DNA from: Pedobacter nanyangensis
GTDB taxonomy: Bacteria; Bacteroidota; Bacteroidia; Sphingobacteriales; Sphingobacteriaceae
DNA: 64,000 nt
Assembly: GCF_003313505.1 (NCBI RefSeq)
Contig: NZ_QMHO01000007.1
Span: 1-64,000, forward strand
Direction of reading: 5' to 3'
The notes below the pieces were generated by a model. That model made no database searches, had not been told where the DNA came from, and saw only the letters and a list, made by a program, of their open reading frames with translations. This document shows, one piece after another, positions 42,642 to 51,126 of the stretch. Every line of letters begins with the position of its first letter. The stretch's first letter is position 1. Position numbers and translations under genes: made by a program.

Positions 42642-43817
42642 ATGGAAGCATACATAATAGCAGGACTTAGAACAGCCGTTGGCAAGGCTCCAAGAGGGGT
42701 ATTTCGCTTTACCAGAGCCGATGATTTAGCCGCGGATGTGATCAGACAGTTGGTAGCATCGGTACCTAATCTGGTAAAAGAAGAAATTGACGATGTCATT
42801 GTGGGCAATGCCACTCCCGAAGCAGAACAGGGCCTGAATATCGGGCGCATGATCAGTTTAATGGGCTTGGATACGGATAAAGTGCCCGGAGTAACCGTCA
42901 ATAGGTATTGTGCATCAGGCTTAGAAACCATTGCCACTGCGGTAGCTAAAATTAAAGCAGGCATGGCCGATTGCATTGTGGCAGGTGGCGTAGAGGTGAT
43001 GTCGGGAATGCCTTTTGGCGGTTGGAAACTGGTGCCCAACCCAGATGTGGCCAAAAACAACCCAGACTGGTACTGGGGCATGGGATTAACCGCCGAAGCC
43101 GTCGCCAAAGAATACAATGTGAGCAGGGAAGATCAAGACGAGTTTGCTTACCGCTCGCACATGAAAGCCGTTGAAGCCATCAAAAATGGTCACCTAAAAG
43201 CAGGTGTAGCACCAATTACGGTAAACGAAACTTACTTGGACGATCAACTGAAAAAGAAAACCAAATCTTACATAGTAGATACAGATGAAGGCCCTCGTGC
43301 TGATACAACTTTAGATCGTTTGGCCAAGCTAAAACCTGTTTTTGCCGCTGATGGCTGTATTACCGCAGGGAACTCCTCACAAACTTCAGATGGCGCAGCC
43401 TTTGTGCTGGTAGTGTCGGAAAAGAAAATGAAAGCACTGGGTGCTGAGCCGATTGCCCGTTTGGTAAGTTACGGTGTAGCAGGGGTACCGCCACGTATTA
43501 TGGGGATTGGTCCAATTGAAGCCATCCCTAAGGCTTTAAAAATGGCCAATATGAAACAGGATGAAATTGGGCTGATAGAACTGAACGAGGCCTTTGCTTC
43601 GCAGTCATTGTCCATCATCAGGGCATTAGGCCTAGACCAAAGCAAAATTAATGTAAATGGTGGGGCAATTGCCCTAGGTCACCCGTTGGGTTGTACAGGG
43701 GCCAAATTATCGGTGCAGCTTTTTAACGAAGCCAAGCGCCAAAACCAGAAATACGGCATGGTTACCATGTGCGTAGGAACGGGGCAAGGCGCTGCGGGAA
43801 TATTTGAGATTTTTTAG
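42642..43817 (+). CDS. Acetyl-CoA acyltransferase (3-ketoacyl-CoA thiolase)
   Basis: The last enzyme of the beta-oxidation cycle, 391 residues. The nucleophile Cys90 is in VNRYCASGLETI. The His loop is GGAIALGHPLGCTGA, and the second Cys is in MCVGTGQGAAGIFE. It starts MEAYIIAGLRTAVGKAPRG, typical of FadA-like degradative thiolases. Together with the FadB-like gene and the acyl-CoA dehydrogenase it completes the cycle. Third enzyme-level unit of the operon; the two S23-family genes lie on either side of it. Confidence 0.95.
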   Translation: MEAYIIAGLRTAVGKAPRGVFRFTRADDLAADVIRQLVASVPNLVKEEIDDVIVGNATPEAEQGLNIGRMISLMGLDTDKVPGVTVNRYCASGLETIATAVAKIKAGMADCIVAGGVEVMSGMPFGGWKLVPNPDVAKNNPDWYWGMGLTAEAVAKEYNVSREDQDEFAYRSHMKAVEAIKNGHLKAGVAPITVNETYLDDQLKKKTKSYIVDTDEGPRADTTLDRLAKLKPVFAADGCITAGNSSQTSDGAAFVLVVSEKKMKALGAEPIARLVSYGVAGVPPRIMGIGPIEAIPKALKMANMKQDEIGLIELNEAFASQSLSIIRALGLDQSKINVNGGAIALGHPLGCTGAKLSVQLFNEAKRQNQKYGMVTMCVGTGQGAAGIFEIF

Positions 43818-44283
43818 TAGCAAGATGTGAGTATCGAGTAGCAAGATTGAACAGTTGACGAAACGGTAGGCATGCATAATTTTAAGGATTTGAAAGTTTG
43901 GCAAAAGGCAATTGATTTAGCAGTAGATGTTTATCAGGCGATGTCTTTGCTGCCGATTGATGAAAAATATGGTCTCATCTCTCAAATCAAAAGATGTACT
44001 GTTTCGATATCATCAAATATTGCAGAAGGTGCTGGAAGAAATACGGATTTACAATTTAAACACTTCTTAAATATTAGTCAAGGTTCGGCGTTTGAACTTG
44101 AAACACAGTTAATAATTTCAAATAAATTAGGTTTGATTAATGATGTCGTAGCTAAACATCTAATTGATCAAACAACCGAAATTCAAAAAATGATATATGC
44201 TTTAGAGCGAAAATTGATTAAAAATTAAACTTAGCGAATATCAAGATTCAACAACCAGTCTTGATTCCTGATACTCGCTACTA
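43815..44283. repeat. Inverted repeats bracketing the second S23-family gene
   Basis: TAGTAGCAAG (43815-43824) versus the reverse complement of 44274-44283 (TAGTAGCGAG): 9 of 10 positions match. A second pair of arms, 43829-43848 and 44257-44276 (both starting GAGTATC on their own strand and containing CAAGA), matches at about 15 of 20. The right flank also has its own small hairpin (ATCAAGA...TCTTGAT). The design parallels the first element, but the sequence is different. Confidence 0.65.
43872..44228 (+). CDS. Four-helix-bundle (S23/IVS-family) protein 2
   Basis: A 118-residue paralogue of the protein at 42228. It begins MHNFKDLKVWQKAIDLAVDVYQ and contains YGLISQIKRCTVSISSNIAEGAGR and HFLNISQGSAFELETQLI. 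The cores of the two proteins are clearly similar but the rest is diverged, so this is not a recent local duplication. It lies between the thiolase and acyl-CoA dehydrogenase genes, again flanked by inverted sequences. Function unknown. Confidence 0.9.
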   Translation: MHNFKDLKVWQKAIDLAVDVYQAMSLLPIDEKYGLISQIKRCTVSISSNIAEGAGRNTDLQFKHFLNISQGSAFELETQLIISNKLGLINDVVAKHLIDQTTEIQKMIYALERKLIKN

Positions 44284-44296
44284 GATACTAAAAACC

Positions 44297-46078
44297 ATGA
44301 GCAAAACAATTAAAGGCGGAGAATTCCTAATCAAGGAAACATCTTACCACGATGTATTTATACCAGAAGAATTTGATGAAGAACAGCAAATGATTGCGCA
44401 AACCTGTCGCGATTTCTTGGCAGCGGAGGTTTATCCTAACCTAGAGAAATTGGACAGTCATGAAGATCCAGAACTGATGCCAACGTTATTAACCAAAGCC
44501 GGCGAGCTGGGTATTTTGGGGGTTTCAGTGCCAGAGGAATATGGCGGCTTCGGAAAGAACTTCAATACCTCCATGTTGGTGGCAGATGTGGTAGGTGCAG
44601 GACATTCGTTCGCGGTAGCATTGTCGGCACATACCGGTATTGGTACTTTACCAATCCTTTATTATGGTAATGAAGCACAAAAAGCGAAATATATTCCAAA
44701 GCTAGGTACTGGCGAGTGGAAAGCGGCTTACTGTTTAACCGAGCCCAACTCAGGTTCTGATGCCAACTCCGGAAAAACCAAAGCCAAATTGAGCGACGAT
44801 GGCAAGCACTACATCATTAATGGCCAAAAAATGTGGATCACTAATGGGGGATTTGCAGATATCTTTATCGTTTTTGCCAAGATTGACGACGATGAAAACC
44901 TAACTGCTTTTATTGTGGAGCGTGATTTCGGTGGCATTACCATGAATCCCGAAGAACATAAAATGGGAATCAAAGGCTCATCTACCCGTCAAATCTTTTT
45001 TAACGACTGTCCAGTACCAGTAGAAAATATGCTGAGCGACCGTCAAAATGGGTTTAAGATTGCCGTTAATATCCTGAACATTGGTCGTATTAAACTTTCG
45101 GCTGCAGCTATTGGTGCCTCAAAAGCTACCATTAGCACCGCAGTAAACTATGCAAACGAGCGTCAGCAATTTGGAAGATCTATTTCAAAATATGGCGCAA
45201 TACGCTACAAAATAGCCGAAATGGCAGCCAAGGTATATGCCGTAGATGCCGCAAATTACCGTGCCGGCCAGAACATTGACGATACTTACGACGCCTTAGT
45301 GGCCGAAGGAATGGAGCCCGCAAAAGCCAAATTGAAATCGGTAGAACAGTTTGCCGTGGAGTGTGCCATTTTAAAAGTTTGGGGCTCTGAGGCATTGGAT
45401 TACGTGGTGGATGAAGGCGTACAGATTTACGGTGGGATGGGTTTTAGTGCGGATGCGCCAATGGACAGGGCTTATCGCGATGCACGGATCAACCGTATTT
45501 TTGAAGGAACCAACGAGATTAACCGCTTGCTGACCGTTGACATGATGCTGAAACGTGCCATGAAAGGCGAACTGGATCTGATGACCCCGGCAACGGCTGT
45601 AGCAGCAGAGCTGATGTCGATCCCTGATTTTGGAGAAGAAGACAATACGCTGTTTGCTGCCGAGAAGAAAGTATTGCAAAACCTCAAAAAAGCTACTTTG
45701 ATGGTAGCAGGCGCTGCGGTACAGAAACTCATGATGAGCCTGAGCAAAGAGCAGGAAATTTTAATGAACATTGCTGACATGGCCAGCTACGTGTACGTGG
45801 CAGAATCGGCCATGTTGCGTACAGAGAAATTAGTGAGTATGAAAGGTGAGGAAGCTTGCAAAGCTCAGTTAGACATGATGCGCATTTACTTTGTAGAAGC
45901 GGTTGACGGCGTAGCCAAAGCAGGTAAAGAAGCACTTTGGGCATTTGGTGAAGGCGATGAACTTCGTATGATGTTGGTAGGATTGAGACGATTTACCAAA
46001 ATGGAGCCGTTTAATGTAAAACAGGCCCGTCAAAATGTAGCCGTTCAAATTATTGAAGCGAATAAATATATTTTTTAA
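44297..46078 (+). CDS. Acyl-CoA dehydrogenase (long-chain type)
   Basis: FAD enzyme for the first step of beta-oxidation, 593 residues. The long form (VLCAD/FadE-like) has a C-terminal extension of about 190 residues after the ordinary dehydrogenase core. The flavin and substrate region is AAYCLTEPNSGSDANSGKTKA, with KMWITNGGFADIFIVFAK. The catalytic base Glu is in RIFEGTNEINRLLTVDM. It ends the operon and is followed by a strong terminator. Identification as an acyl-CoA dehydrogenase is firm; chain-length preference is inferred from length. Confidence 0.95.
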   Translation: MSKTIKGGEFLIKETSYHDVFIPEEFDEEQQMIAQTCRDFLAAEVYPNLEKLDSHEDPELMPTLLTKAGELGILGVSVPEEYGGFGKNFNTSMLVADVVGAGHSFAVALSAHTGIGTLPILYYGNEAQKAKYIPKLGTGEWKAAYCLTEPNSGSDANSGKTKAKLSDDGKHYIINGQKMWITNGGFADIFIVFAKIDDDENLTAFIVERDFGGITMNPEEHKMGIKGSSTRQIFFNDCPVPVENMLSDRQNGFKIAVNILNIGRIKLSAAAIGASKATISTAVNYANERQQFGRSISKYGAIRYKIAEMAAKVYAVDAANYRAGQNIDDTYDALVAEGMEPAKAKLKSVEQFAVECAILKVWGSEALDYVVDEGVQIYGGMGFSADAPMDRAYRDARINRIFEGTNEINRLLTVDMMLKRAMKGELDLMTPATAVAAELMSIPDFGEEDNTLFAAEKKVLQNLKKATLMVAGAAVQKLMMSLSKEQEILMNIADMASYVYVAESAMLRTEKLVSMKGEEACKAQLDMMRIYFVEAVDGVAKAGKEALWAFGEGDELRMMLVGLRRFTKMEPFNVKQARQNVAVQIIEANKYIF

Positions 46079-46097
46079 GGTGATATGATTTGTTGTT

Positions 46098-46138
46098 AAG
46101 GCTTAAGGTTATGGCAGCGCCATCCTTAAGCCTTTTTT
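46098..46138 (+). terminator. Terminator of the beta-oxidation operon
   Basis: AAGGCTTAAGG (46098-46108) pairs with CCTTAAGCCTT (46124-46134). An inner ATGGC/GCCAT stem surrounds an AGC loop, and a T-run follows. It lies 20 bp behind the acyl-CoA dehydrogenase stop. Confidence 0.92.
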
Positions 46139-46228
46139 AATAATACCGCATTTCTTGGATATATGAAGCTAAACTAAAATAGCGCTTCGGGAATTTCCGG
46201 TTTATAGATCTTATAGCAATGCAAGTAA

Positions 46229-46489
46229 GGCTCATTTTTTACTGGCCCTACACCAGCTAGTGGAGATGTTTTGGAAGGAATAATTGGTTACACATCTACA
46301 GATCCTTTCCCTACAAATCCTTGCGATACGGATTCTATGCTTTGTAGAAACGTTGTAGTCTTCAGGTATGCCAAACTTACCGGTTGGAGCGGACATGTTT
46401 ACACCAATAGATATTCAGAGTTGGGTGCCGGTAATTCGACCTGGCTTTATGAAGGACCAGTATTTTGGTTAGATGCTTTTAGTTAATCT
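46229..46489 (+). pseudogene. Remnant of a small secreted protein gene (possibly DUF6520-like)
   Basis: An open frame from just after a TAA (46226-46228) to the stop at 46487-46489 reads coherently: GSFFTGPTPASGDVLEG..., then IIGYTSTDPFPTNPCDTDSMLC and AKLTGWSGHVY. There is no ATG and no signal peptide upstream in this frame. The short Cys-containing 'GYTS..PCDTDSMLC' block resembles the small DUF6520-type proteins of Bacteroidota, which normally have a signal peptide. I think it is the 3' part of a decayed gene. A TTG start at 46271 giving 71 residues is the only alternative. Confidence 0.35.
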
Positions 46490-46552
46490 TCTTTATAAGT
46501 TGGAGAGCTCGAGTATTTCGGGCTCTTTTCATTTGTTAAATTTGGTTAAAAA

Positions 46553-46583
46553 TTGTAGCATCGGATATAAAAGTTTATTTTTG
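46553..46583 (+). promoter_or_regulatory. Promoter of the FKBP lipoprotein genes, leaderless layout
   Basis: TTG (46553-46555), 20 bp, TATTTTTG (46576-46583), then CTGA and the ATG at 46588. Same layout as the promoters of rsmA and the methyltransferase gene. Confidence 0.7.
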
Positions 46584-46587
46584 CTGA

Positions 46588-47055
46588 ATGAAGATAGTGG
46601 TAAGGTTTTTATTCTCCTTGGTTGCTCTTGTAACAGTCTTAGGGTCATGTAGTAAAGACAATTATAATGCAGAAGAGCAGGCGAAAAAAGACGATGCCTT
46701 AATTGTTGATTTTATTGCCAAAAACAATATCCAAGCAACAAAACACAGTTCAGGGTTATATTATCAAATTATTACACCAGGAACGGGAGCTAGCGTAACC
46801 GCATCTTCTAATGTAGGGGTTAATTATGTAGGTAAGTTTCTTGATGGCACACAGTTTGAAAAATCAGAAGCTATTGTGCCGTTAAATTTAAGCCAGGTAA
46901 TTCAAGGTTGGACCATTGGCGTACCTTTAATTAAGGTAGGCGGCCGTATTCGTTTAATTATTCCTTCTGGGTTGGCCTACGGTAACAACGCCCAGGGCCC
47001 TATCGCTAAAAACACTGTTTTAGATTTTACTATCGATTTAATCAATGCGCAATAA
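46588..47055 (+). CDS. FKBP-type peptidyl-prolyl isomerase, lipoprotein
   Basis: A 155-residue lipoprotein: MKIVVRFLFSLVALVTVLGSC gives a lipobox LGSC. After a short acidic spacer comes a single FKBP domain (about 45-155) with VGVNYVGKFLDGTQFEKS, VIQGWTIGVPLIKVGGRIRLIIPSGLAYG and VLDFTIDLINAQ. Proline-isomerase residues of the FKBP pocket (Tyr, Phe, Trp of GW, Tyr of AYG) are present. Likely an envelope folding factor. It overlaps or abuts the next FKBP gene. Confidence 0.93.
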   Translation: MKIVVRFLFSLVALVTVLGSCSKDNYNAEEQAKKDDALIVDFIAKNNIQATKHSSGLYYQIITPGTGASVTASSNVGVNYVGKFLDGTQFEKSEAIVPLNLSQVIQGWTIGVPLIKVGGRIRLIIPSGLAYGNNAQGPIAKNTVLDFTIDLINAQ

Positions 47056-47062
47056 GAACTTA

Positions 47063-47971
47063 ATGTATAAAACCAGCACTTATTTGTTGGCACTTTTTAC
47101 CGTGCTAACAGTTTTTACTTCTTGTAAGAAAGAGTATGAAACTACTGAGGAATTAGACAACAGAAATATTAAAAGCTATAAAGATGCCCATCCTAATTTA
47201 GCTTTTACTGATGTTGATGGCTACAGCTATAGCATTACAGAACCAGGAACGGGCAGTGCTGTAGTCAATACCGATTCAGTTTATTATTCATATGCCTTTA
47301 AATCAACTTCAGGCACAGTTTACAATCAAACTTCTGATTTAGTAATCACTGGCACTCTTTTAGGTTATACAGATCGATTTGCTATTGGAGGCTCCATTTA
47401 TTCATTTAAACCAGTTAGAGAAGTTTTAGGAAAATTAAAACGTGGAGGTAAGGCAGTACTTCTTCTGCCGTCAAGAATGGCTTTTGGCAAAAATGGATTG
47501 AGCAATTTTGGAATTGGCTCCAATGAAATGATCGTTGTGGAGTTGGGATTATATAGCTTTGAAAAAAGACATCAAGTTGATGCTTTCGAGACACAAACTT
47601 TTATTACCAAGAATAACCTAACATTTAATACTGATCCTTCAGGCGTTAAATACAATATTTCTACACCTGGTACTGGTGCAGATTTAATCAGTTCAACTAC
47701 TACTTTTGTCTGTAACTATACCGGAAGGTTTTTAGATGGAACTATTTTTGATCAAAGGAGTTCAGAGACTCTTAGATTAAGGGAATTGGTAACAGGTTGG
47801 GAAGTAATTGCTGGTAAGCTTTCTGCTGGTGGAAAGATAAGGATGATCATTCCTTCTCACTTAGGATATGGAAATACAGCAGACCCAAAATCGCCATCTT
47901 ATGGAAGAGATTTTCCTAGTAATAAAGTTTTAGATTTTGAGATTGAAATTGTAAGCGTAACCAAAGACTAA
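47063..47971 (+). CDS. Two-domain FKBP-type lipoprotein
   Basis: A protein of 302 residues from the ATG at 47063 (MYKTSTYLLALFTVLTVFTSC, lipobox TSC). An ATG at 47045 overlaps the previous gene by 11 bp. Two FKBP-like modules follow. The first (about 45-165) lacks the usual pocket: its counterpart of the DG.xF region is STSGTVYNQTSD, and there is no GW element. The second (about 180-300) is canonical, with FVCNYTGRFLDGTIFDQRS, LVTGWEVIAGKLSAGGKIRMIIPSHLGYG and VLDFEIEIV. Probably a periplasmic isomerase or chaperone with one degenerate domain. Confidence 0.9.
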   Translation: MYKTSTYLLALFTVLTVFTSCKKEYETTEELDNRNIKSYKDAHPNLAFTDVDGYSYSITEPGTGSAVVNTDSVYYSYAFKSTSGTVYNQTSDLVITGTLLGYTDRFAIGGSIYSFKPVREVLGKLKRGGKAVLLLPSRMAFGKNGLSNFGIGSNEMIVVELGLYSFEKRHQVDAFETQTFITKNNLTFNTDPSGVKYNISTPGTGADLISSTTTFVCNYTGRFLDGTIFDQRSSETLRLRELVTGWEVIAGKLSAGGKIRMIIPSHLGYGNTADPKSPSYGRDFPSNKVLDFEIEIVSVTKD

Positions 47972-47980
47972 AATATATTA

Positions 47981-48005
47981 AAGCCAGCAACTAGCTGGCT
48001 TTTTC
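47981..48005. terminator. Bidirectional terminator between the FKBP and photolyase genes
   Basis: AAGCCAGC (47981-47988) and GCTGGCTT (47994-48001) pair around AACTA and are followed by TTTTT on the plus strand. On the other strand a T-run is weaker. The stop codon of the photolyase gene is inside the stem. Confidence 0.8.
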
Positions 48006-49337
48006 ATTTAATGCCTTTTTATAAACTTCCAATACTCTTTTTCTGGCAAACTCATGCTCAACGATAGGAATTGGTAGTAAAGCACTTTTGTACTCAGGAG
48101 CCCATTTAAAAACATACTCCATTTTAGGGTCAAACTTTTTAAGCTGTAGTTCGGGGTTAAATACCCTAAAGTAGGGTGCAGCATCGTTACCGCTACCGCA
48201 AGCCCATTGCCAGCCCCCTACATTGCTAGCCTGTTCGTAATCCAAAAGCTTTTCGGCAAAATAGGCTTCGCCCCAACGCCAGTCAATGAGCAAATGCTTA
48301 CATAAAAAGCTGGCCACTACCATGCGCACGCGGTTGTGCATAAAGCCTGTAGCGTTTAGTTCCCGCATGCCCGCATCTACCAAAGGATAACCCGTTTGGC
48401 CTTTGCACCAAAGTTCAAACTCCTTTTCGTTGTTGCGCCAATTGATCTTGTCGTAATCAGGTTTAAAGGAGCTGTTAACGGTTTTAGGAAAATGCCATAA
48501 AATCATCATGTAAAACTCCCGCCAAGCCAGTTCAGATACCCACTTATCGGCCTTTTGAGAGAGTGCTTCACTAACTACTTCTCTGATACTTACTGTGCCA
48601 AAACGTAAGTGCAAACCGAGTTTTGTGGTGGCATTTTTGGCCGGATAATCTCTGTATTTTTCATAGCCGTCTAGTTTTTCCTTGAAATTTACCGGTGGAA
48701 ATTTGGCGCCACTGCTAGAAAATCCAATAGCCTCTAAGGAAGGTAAACTGCATTTTTCTTTCTCCGAAGGCTCCGAAATTTGATATAAGTTTTTAAAATA
48801 TTTGGCAGTAGGGTAAGGCTTTAAATAAAAGGGATTGAGCTTGAGCCGCCATTGCTTATAATAGGGCGTGAAAACGGTGTAGGGCGTGCCATCAGCTTTT
48901 TGTACCTCTCCTTTATCAAAAACCACCTGGTCTTTATAAGTGTGAAAGGCGATGCCATTTTGCGTTAGGAAATCGGCTATTTGCTGATCTCGTTTTCGGG
49001 CATAGGGTTCGTAGTCGTGGTTGGTATAAACCGCCTTGATCTCGAAATCGCCAATGATTTCTTCCCATGCTTTTTGCGGTGTTTGAAATTTTACGAGTAG
49101 CTGCGACCCTTTTTCCGTCAACTGTTGGTTAAGCTTAACTAGCTGTTGGTGGATAAAATCTACCCTCGCATCCTTTTTATTCTCCAGACGATCTAAAATA
49201 TTGGGATCGAAGATGAATACAGCCAGTACCGGATAACCTGATTTTAGGGCGTGGTATAGGGCGGCGTGGTCTTCTAATCTTAAATCTCTTCTCAACCAGC
49301 AAATACTGATCGGCTGTACATTATTCTTTTTGCTCAT
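47991..49337 (-). CDS. Cryptochrome/DNA photolyase family flavoprotein
   Basis: Blue-light flavoprotein of 448 residues. The N-terminal Rossmann-like domain opens with ISICWLRRDLRLEDHAALYHAL, as in class I CPD photolyases. The FAD-binding domain has SELAWREFYMMILWHFP, DAGMRELNATGFMHNRVRMVVASFLCKHLLIDWRWGEAYF and ASNVGGWQWACGSGNDAAPYFRVFNP. These include the conserved tryptophans and the FAD/CPD contact residues. Most probably a CPD photolyase. It overlaps the epimerase gene upstream by 17 bp, implying coupled translation. Confidence 0.93.
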   Translation of the reverse strand: MSKKNNVQPISICWLRRDLRLEDHAALYHALKSGYPVLAVFIFDPNILDRLENKKDARVDFIHQQLVKLNQQLTEKGSQLLVKFQTPQKAWEEIIGDFEIKAVYTNHDYEPYARKRDQQIADFLTQNGIAFHTYKDQVVFDKGEVQKADGTPYTVFTPYYKQWRLKLNPFYLKPYPTAKYFKNLYQISEPSEKEKCSLPSLEAIGFSSSGAKFPPVNFKEKLDGYEKYRDYPAKNATTKLGLHLRFGTVSIREVVSEALSQKADKWVSELAWREFYMMILWHFPKTVNSSFKPDYDKINWRNNEKEFELWCKGQTGYPLVDAGMRELNATGFMHNRVRMVVASFLCKHLLIDWRWGEAYFAEKLLDYEQASNVGGWQWACGSGNDAAPYFRVFNPELQLKKFDPKMEYVFKWAPEYKSALLPIPIVEHEFARKRVLEVYKKALNEKAS

Positions 49338-50235
49338 AAATAGCGGTCAGGGCATTTTCGAGGGTCAAATATCTGAATTGAAAACCAGTATTCAAGATTT
49401 TTTGCGCAGAGGTATTGTTGCTGATCAGGGGCAGAATACTCATCTCCCCCAAAATCAATTTTAAGGCAAACCTGGGAACATTTATAGGCCAAACCGGCCG
49501 GTGCAGTGCTTTGGCTAGTGCTTTGGTGAAAGTGGTGTTGGTAACGGGCGAAGGCGCTGTAGCGTTGTAGGCATCAAACAACAAAGGATCTTCAACGGCT
49601 TTAACGTAAATGTTTACCAGATCATCGATATGTATCCAGGGCATCCATTGTTGGCCTGTTCCCAAAGGGGCACCTACAAAATTTTTCACGGGTTTTTCCA
49701 TCGTGGCAAGGGCGCCACCTTTTGCACTCAACACAATGCCCGTTCTTAATTTCACTACTCGAATCCCTAAGGCTATACCTTCATCAGCGGCTTTTTCCCA
49801 AAGAATGCAACATTCGGCCAAAAAATCGTTGCCGGGGAGGCTTTCCTCATCTAAAACTTCATCGGCCCTATCTCCATAATAGCCCACTCCCGAGGCAGAG
49901 ATAAAACTTTCAACAGGTGTGTTGGTTTCTTTAATTGCCTTAAAAAGAAGCTCGGTTGATTTTACCCTGCTGTCAATGATCTGTTGTTTGCGTTGCAGGC
50001 TCCAGGGTTTATCGGCTATGCCTTCTCCAGCTAAATTTATCACGGTATCTACCCCATTAAAAGCATCGTAGTCGATTTGTTGCTGATCAATATCCCACAG
50101 AAAAACTTTGATTCCTGCTTTCTGCGTAGGTTTCCTTGCTAAAATACTTACCTGATGTCCTTTTGCTTGCAATTGTGCAACCAGTTCCTGACCTATTAAG
50201 CCTGTGGCCCCTGCAATGAGAATGTTTTTTGCCAT
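49321..50235 (-). CDS. TIGR01777-type NAD-dependent epimerase
   Basis: Extended SDR of 304 residues (YfcH-like). The nucleotide loop is ILIAGATGLIGQELV (GATGLIG). The family-specific block is VINLAGEGIADKPWSLQRKQQIIDSRVKST, with FISASGVGYYGDRADEVLDEES holding the Tyr of the active site. The C-terminus has the DUF1731-like end ALHRPVWPINVPRFALKLILGEMSILPLISNNTSAQKILNTGFQFRY. The substrate is unknown. The gene is often found near photolyase genes in Bacteroidota, and here overlaps one. Confidence 0.92.
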   Translation of the reverse strand: MAKNILIAGATGLIGQELVAQLQAKGHQVSILARKPTQKAGIKVFLWDIDQQQIDYDAFNGVDTVINLAGEGIADKPWSLQRKQQIIDSRVKSTELLFKAIKETNTPVESFISASGVGYYGDRADEVLDEESLPGNDFLAECCILWEKAADEGIALGIRVVKLRTGIVLSAKGGALATMEKPVKNFVGAPLGTGQQWMPWIHIDDLVNIYVKAVEDPLLFDAYNATAPSPVTNTTFTKALAKALHRPVWPINVPRFALKLILGEMSILPLISNNTSAQKILNTGFQFRYLTLENALTAIYEQKE

Positions 50236-50260
50236 ATCAACTAAACCCTAAATTAGGGAA

Positions 50261-51046
50261 TTAGTTTTTGTTGGCAAGCCAATTCAGGATATAATCTGCC
50301 GTATTTTTCCAGTTAGAAAGTCCTAGCACAAAATGATTATTGCCCTCAAATTCTTTAAAGTCGGTAATCGATTGCTCGTTTCTATATTTCTTATAATTGC
50401 TGTAGTTTAAGGAAGCTGGCATAATATTGTCTGTTGAGCCCGCAATGAAAAGTAAAGGTGCATGGACTTTTTTGAAATCAATTTTTGCAGCACCAGTTAG
50501 CCCGTCTCTTGAAATTCTTTTCGATTCTGGAATGACATTCTCATCATAAGCTTTTTGTTGTTCGTCTAAAGACATGCCATTGGTGAAAGCATATTGCCAT
50601 TGTGGGAAAGACATTAAGAAAGTTTTGTTGGGAGAAGTGAAAAACCCCAATGGTCCCCAGGTAGCTTTAAAGAAAGAAAATTTGGTGGTAATTACCCCCT
50701 GTGGTGGTACAGAGTGGATAGCCACAGCGGCTTCTGCCAAGCCACGTTGAACAAGTAATTGGGTAATTAAACCTCCCATGGAGTGGCCTACAATAATTGG
50801 TTTTTCAGGTAAGGTTTTAATGATGTTTTCGAAATAATCCACTACTTGTTTGAGTCTTAGCGAGGCAATGTTTTGATCTGGATGTTTTTGTCTAAGTTCG
50901 GCTGCGGTACCTTCTTTAAAAGGCCAAGCTGGCGCAAGGGTAGTATAGCCTTGTTCTTCGAAATATTTTTGCCAAGCAGTCCATCCTAAGTGGCTTACAA
51001 AATTACCTGTTACAAATAGTACGGTTTTAGAGTTGATCGTTTTCAT
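50261..51046 (-). CDS. Alpha/beta hydrolase
   Basis: A 261-residue cytosolic alpha/beta hydrolase. The nucleophile elbow is VGHSMGGLITQLL (GHSMG). The acid is probably in LFIAGSTDNIMP, and the His in EGNNHFVLG. The opening TVLFVTGNFVSHLGWTAWQKYFEEQGYTTLAPAWPFKEG resembles the thioesterase/lysophospholipase-like group. It begins 80 bp after the Crp-type regulator and 25 bp before the epimerase gene, all on the minus strand, so the four genes may form one operon. Substrate unknown. Confidence 0.85.
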   Translation of the reverse strand: MKTINSKTVLFVTGNFVSHLGWTAWQKYFEEQGYTTLAPAWPFKEGTAAELRQKHPDQNIASLRLKQVVDYFENIIKTLPEKPIIVGHSMGGLITQLLVQRGLAEAAVAIHSVPPQGVITTKFSFFKATWGPLGFFTSPNKTFLMSFPQWQYAFTNGMSLDEQQKAYDENVIPESKRISRDGLTGAAKIDFKKVHAPLLFIAGSTDNIMPASLNYSNYKKYRNEQSITDFKEFEGNNHFVLGLSNWKNTADYILNWLANKN

Positions 51047-51126
51047 CGTTTTTTGTTTTGTTTTAAATTGAACAAGTCAAAATTCCGCACAAAAACTGTC
51101 AATAATTTTAACCCAGGTTAAAATCG

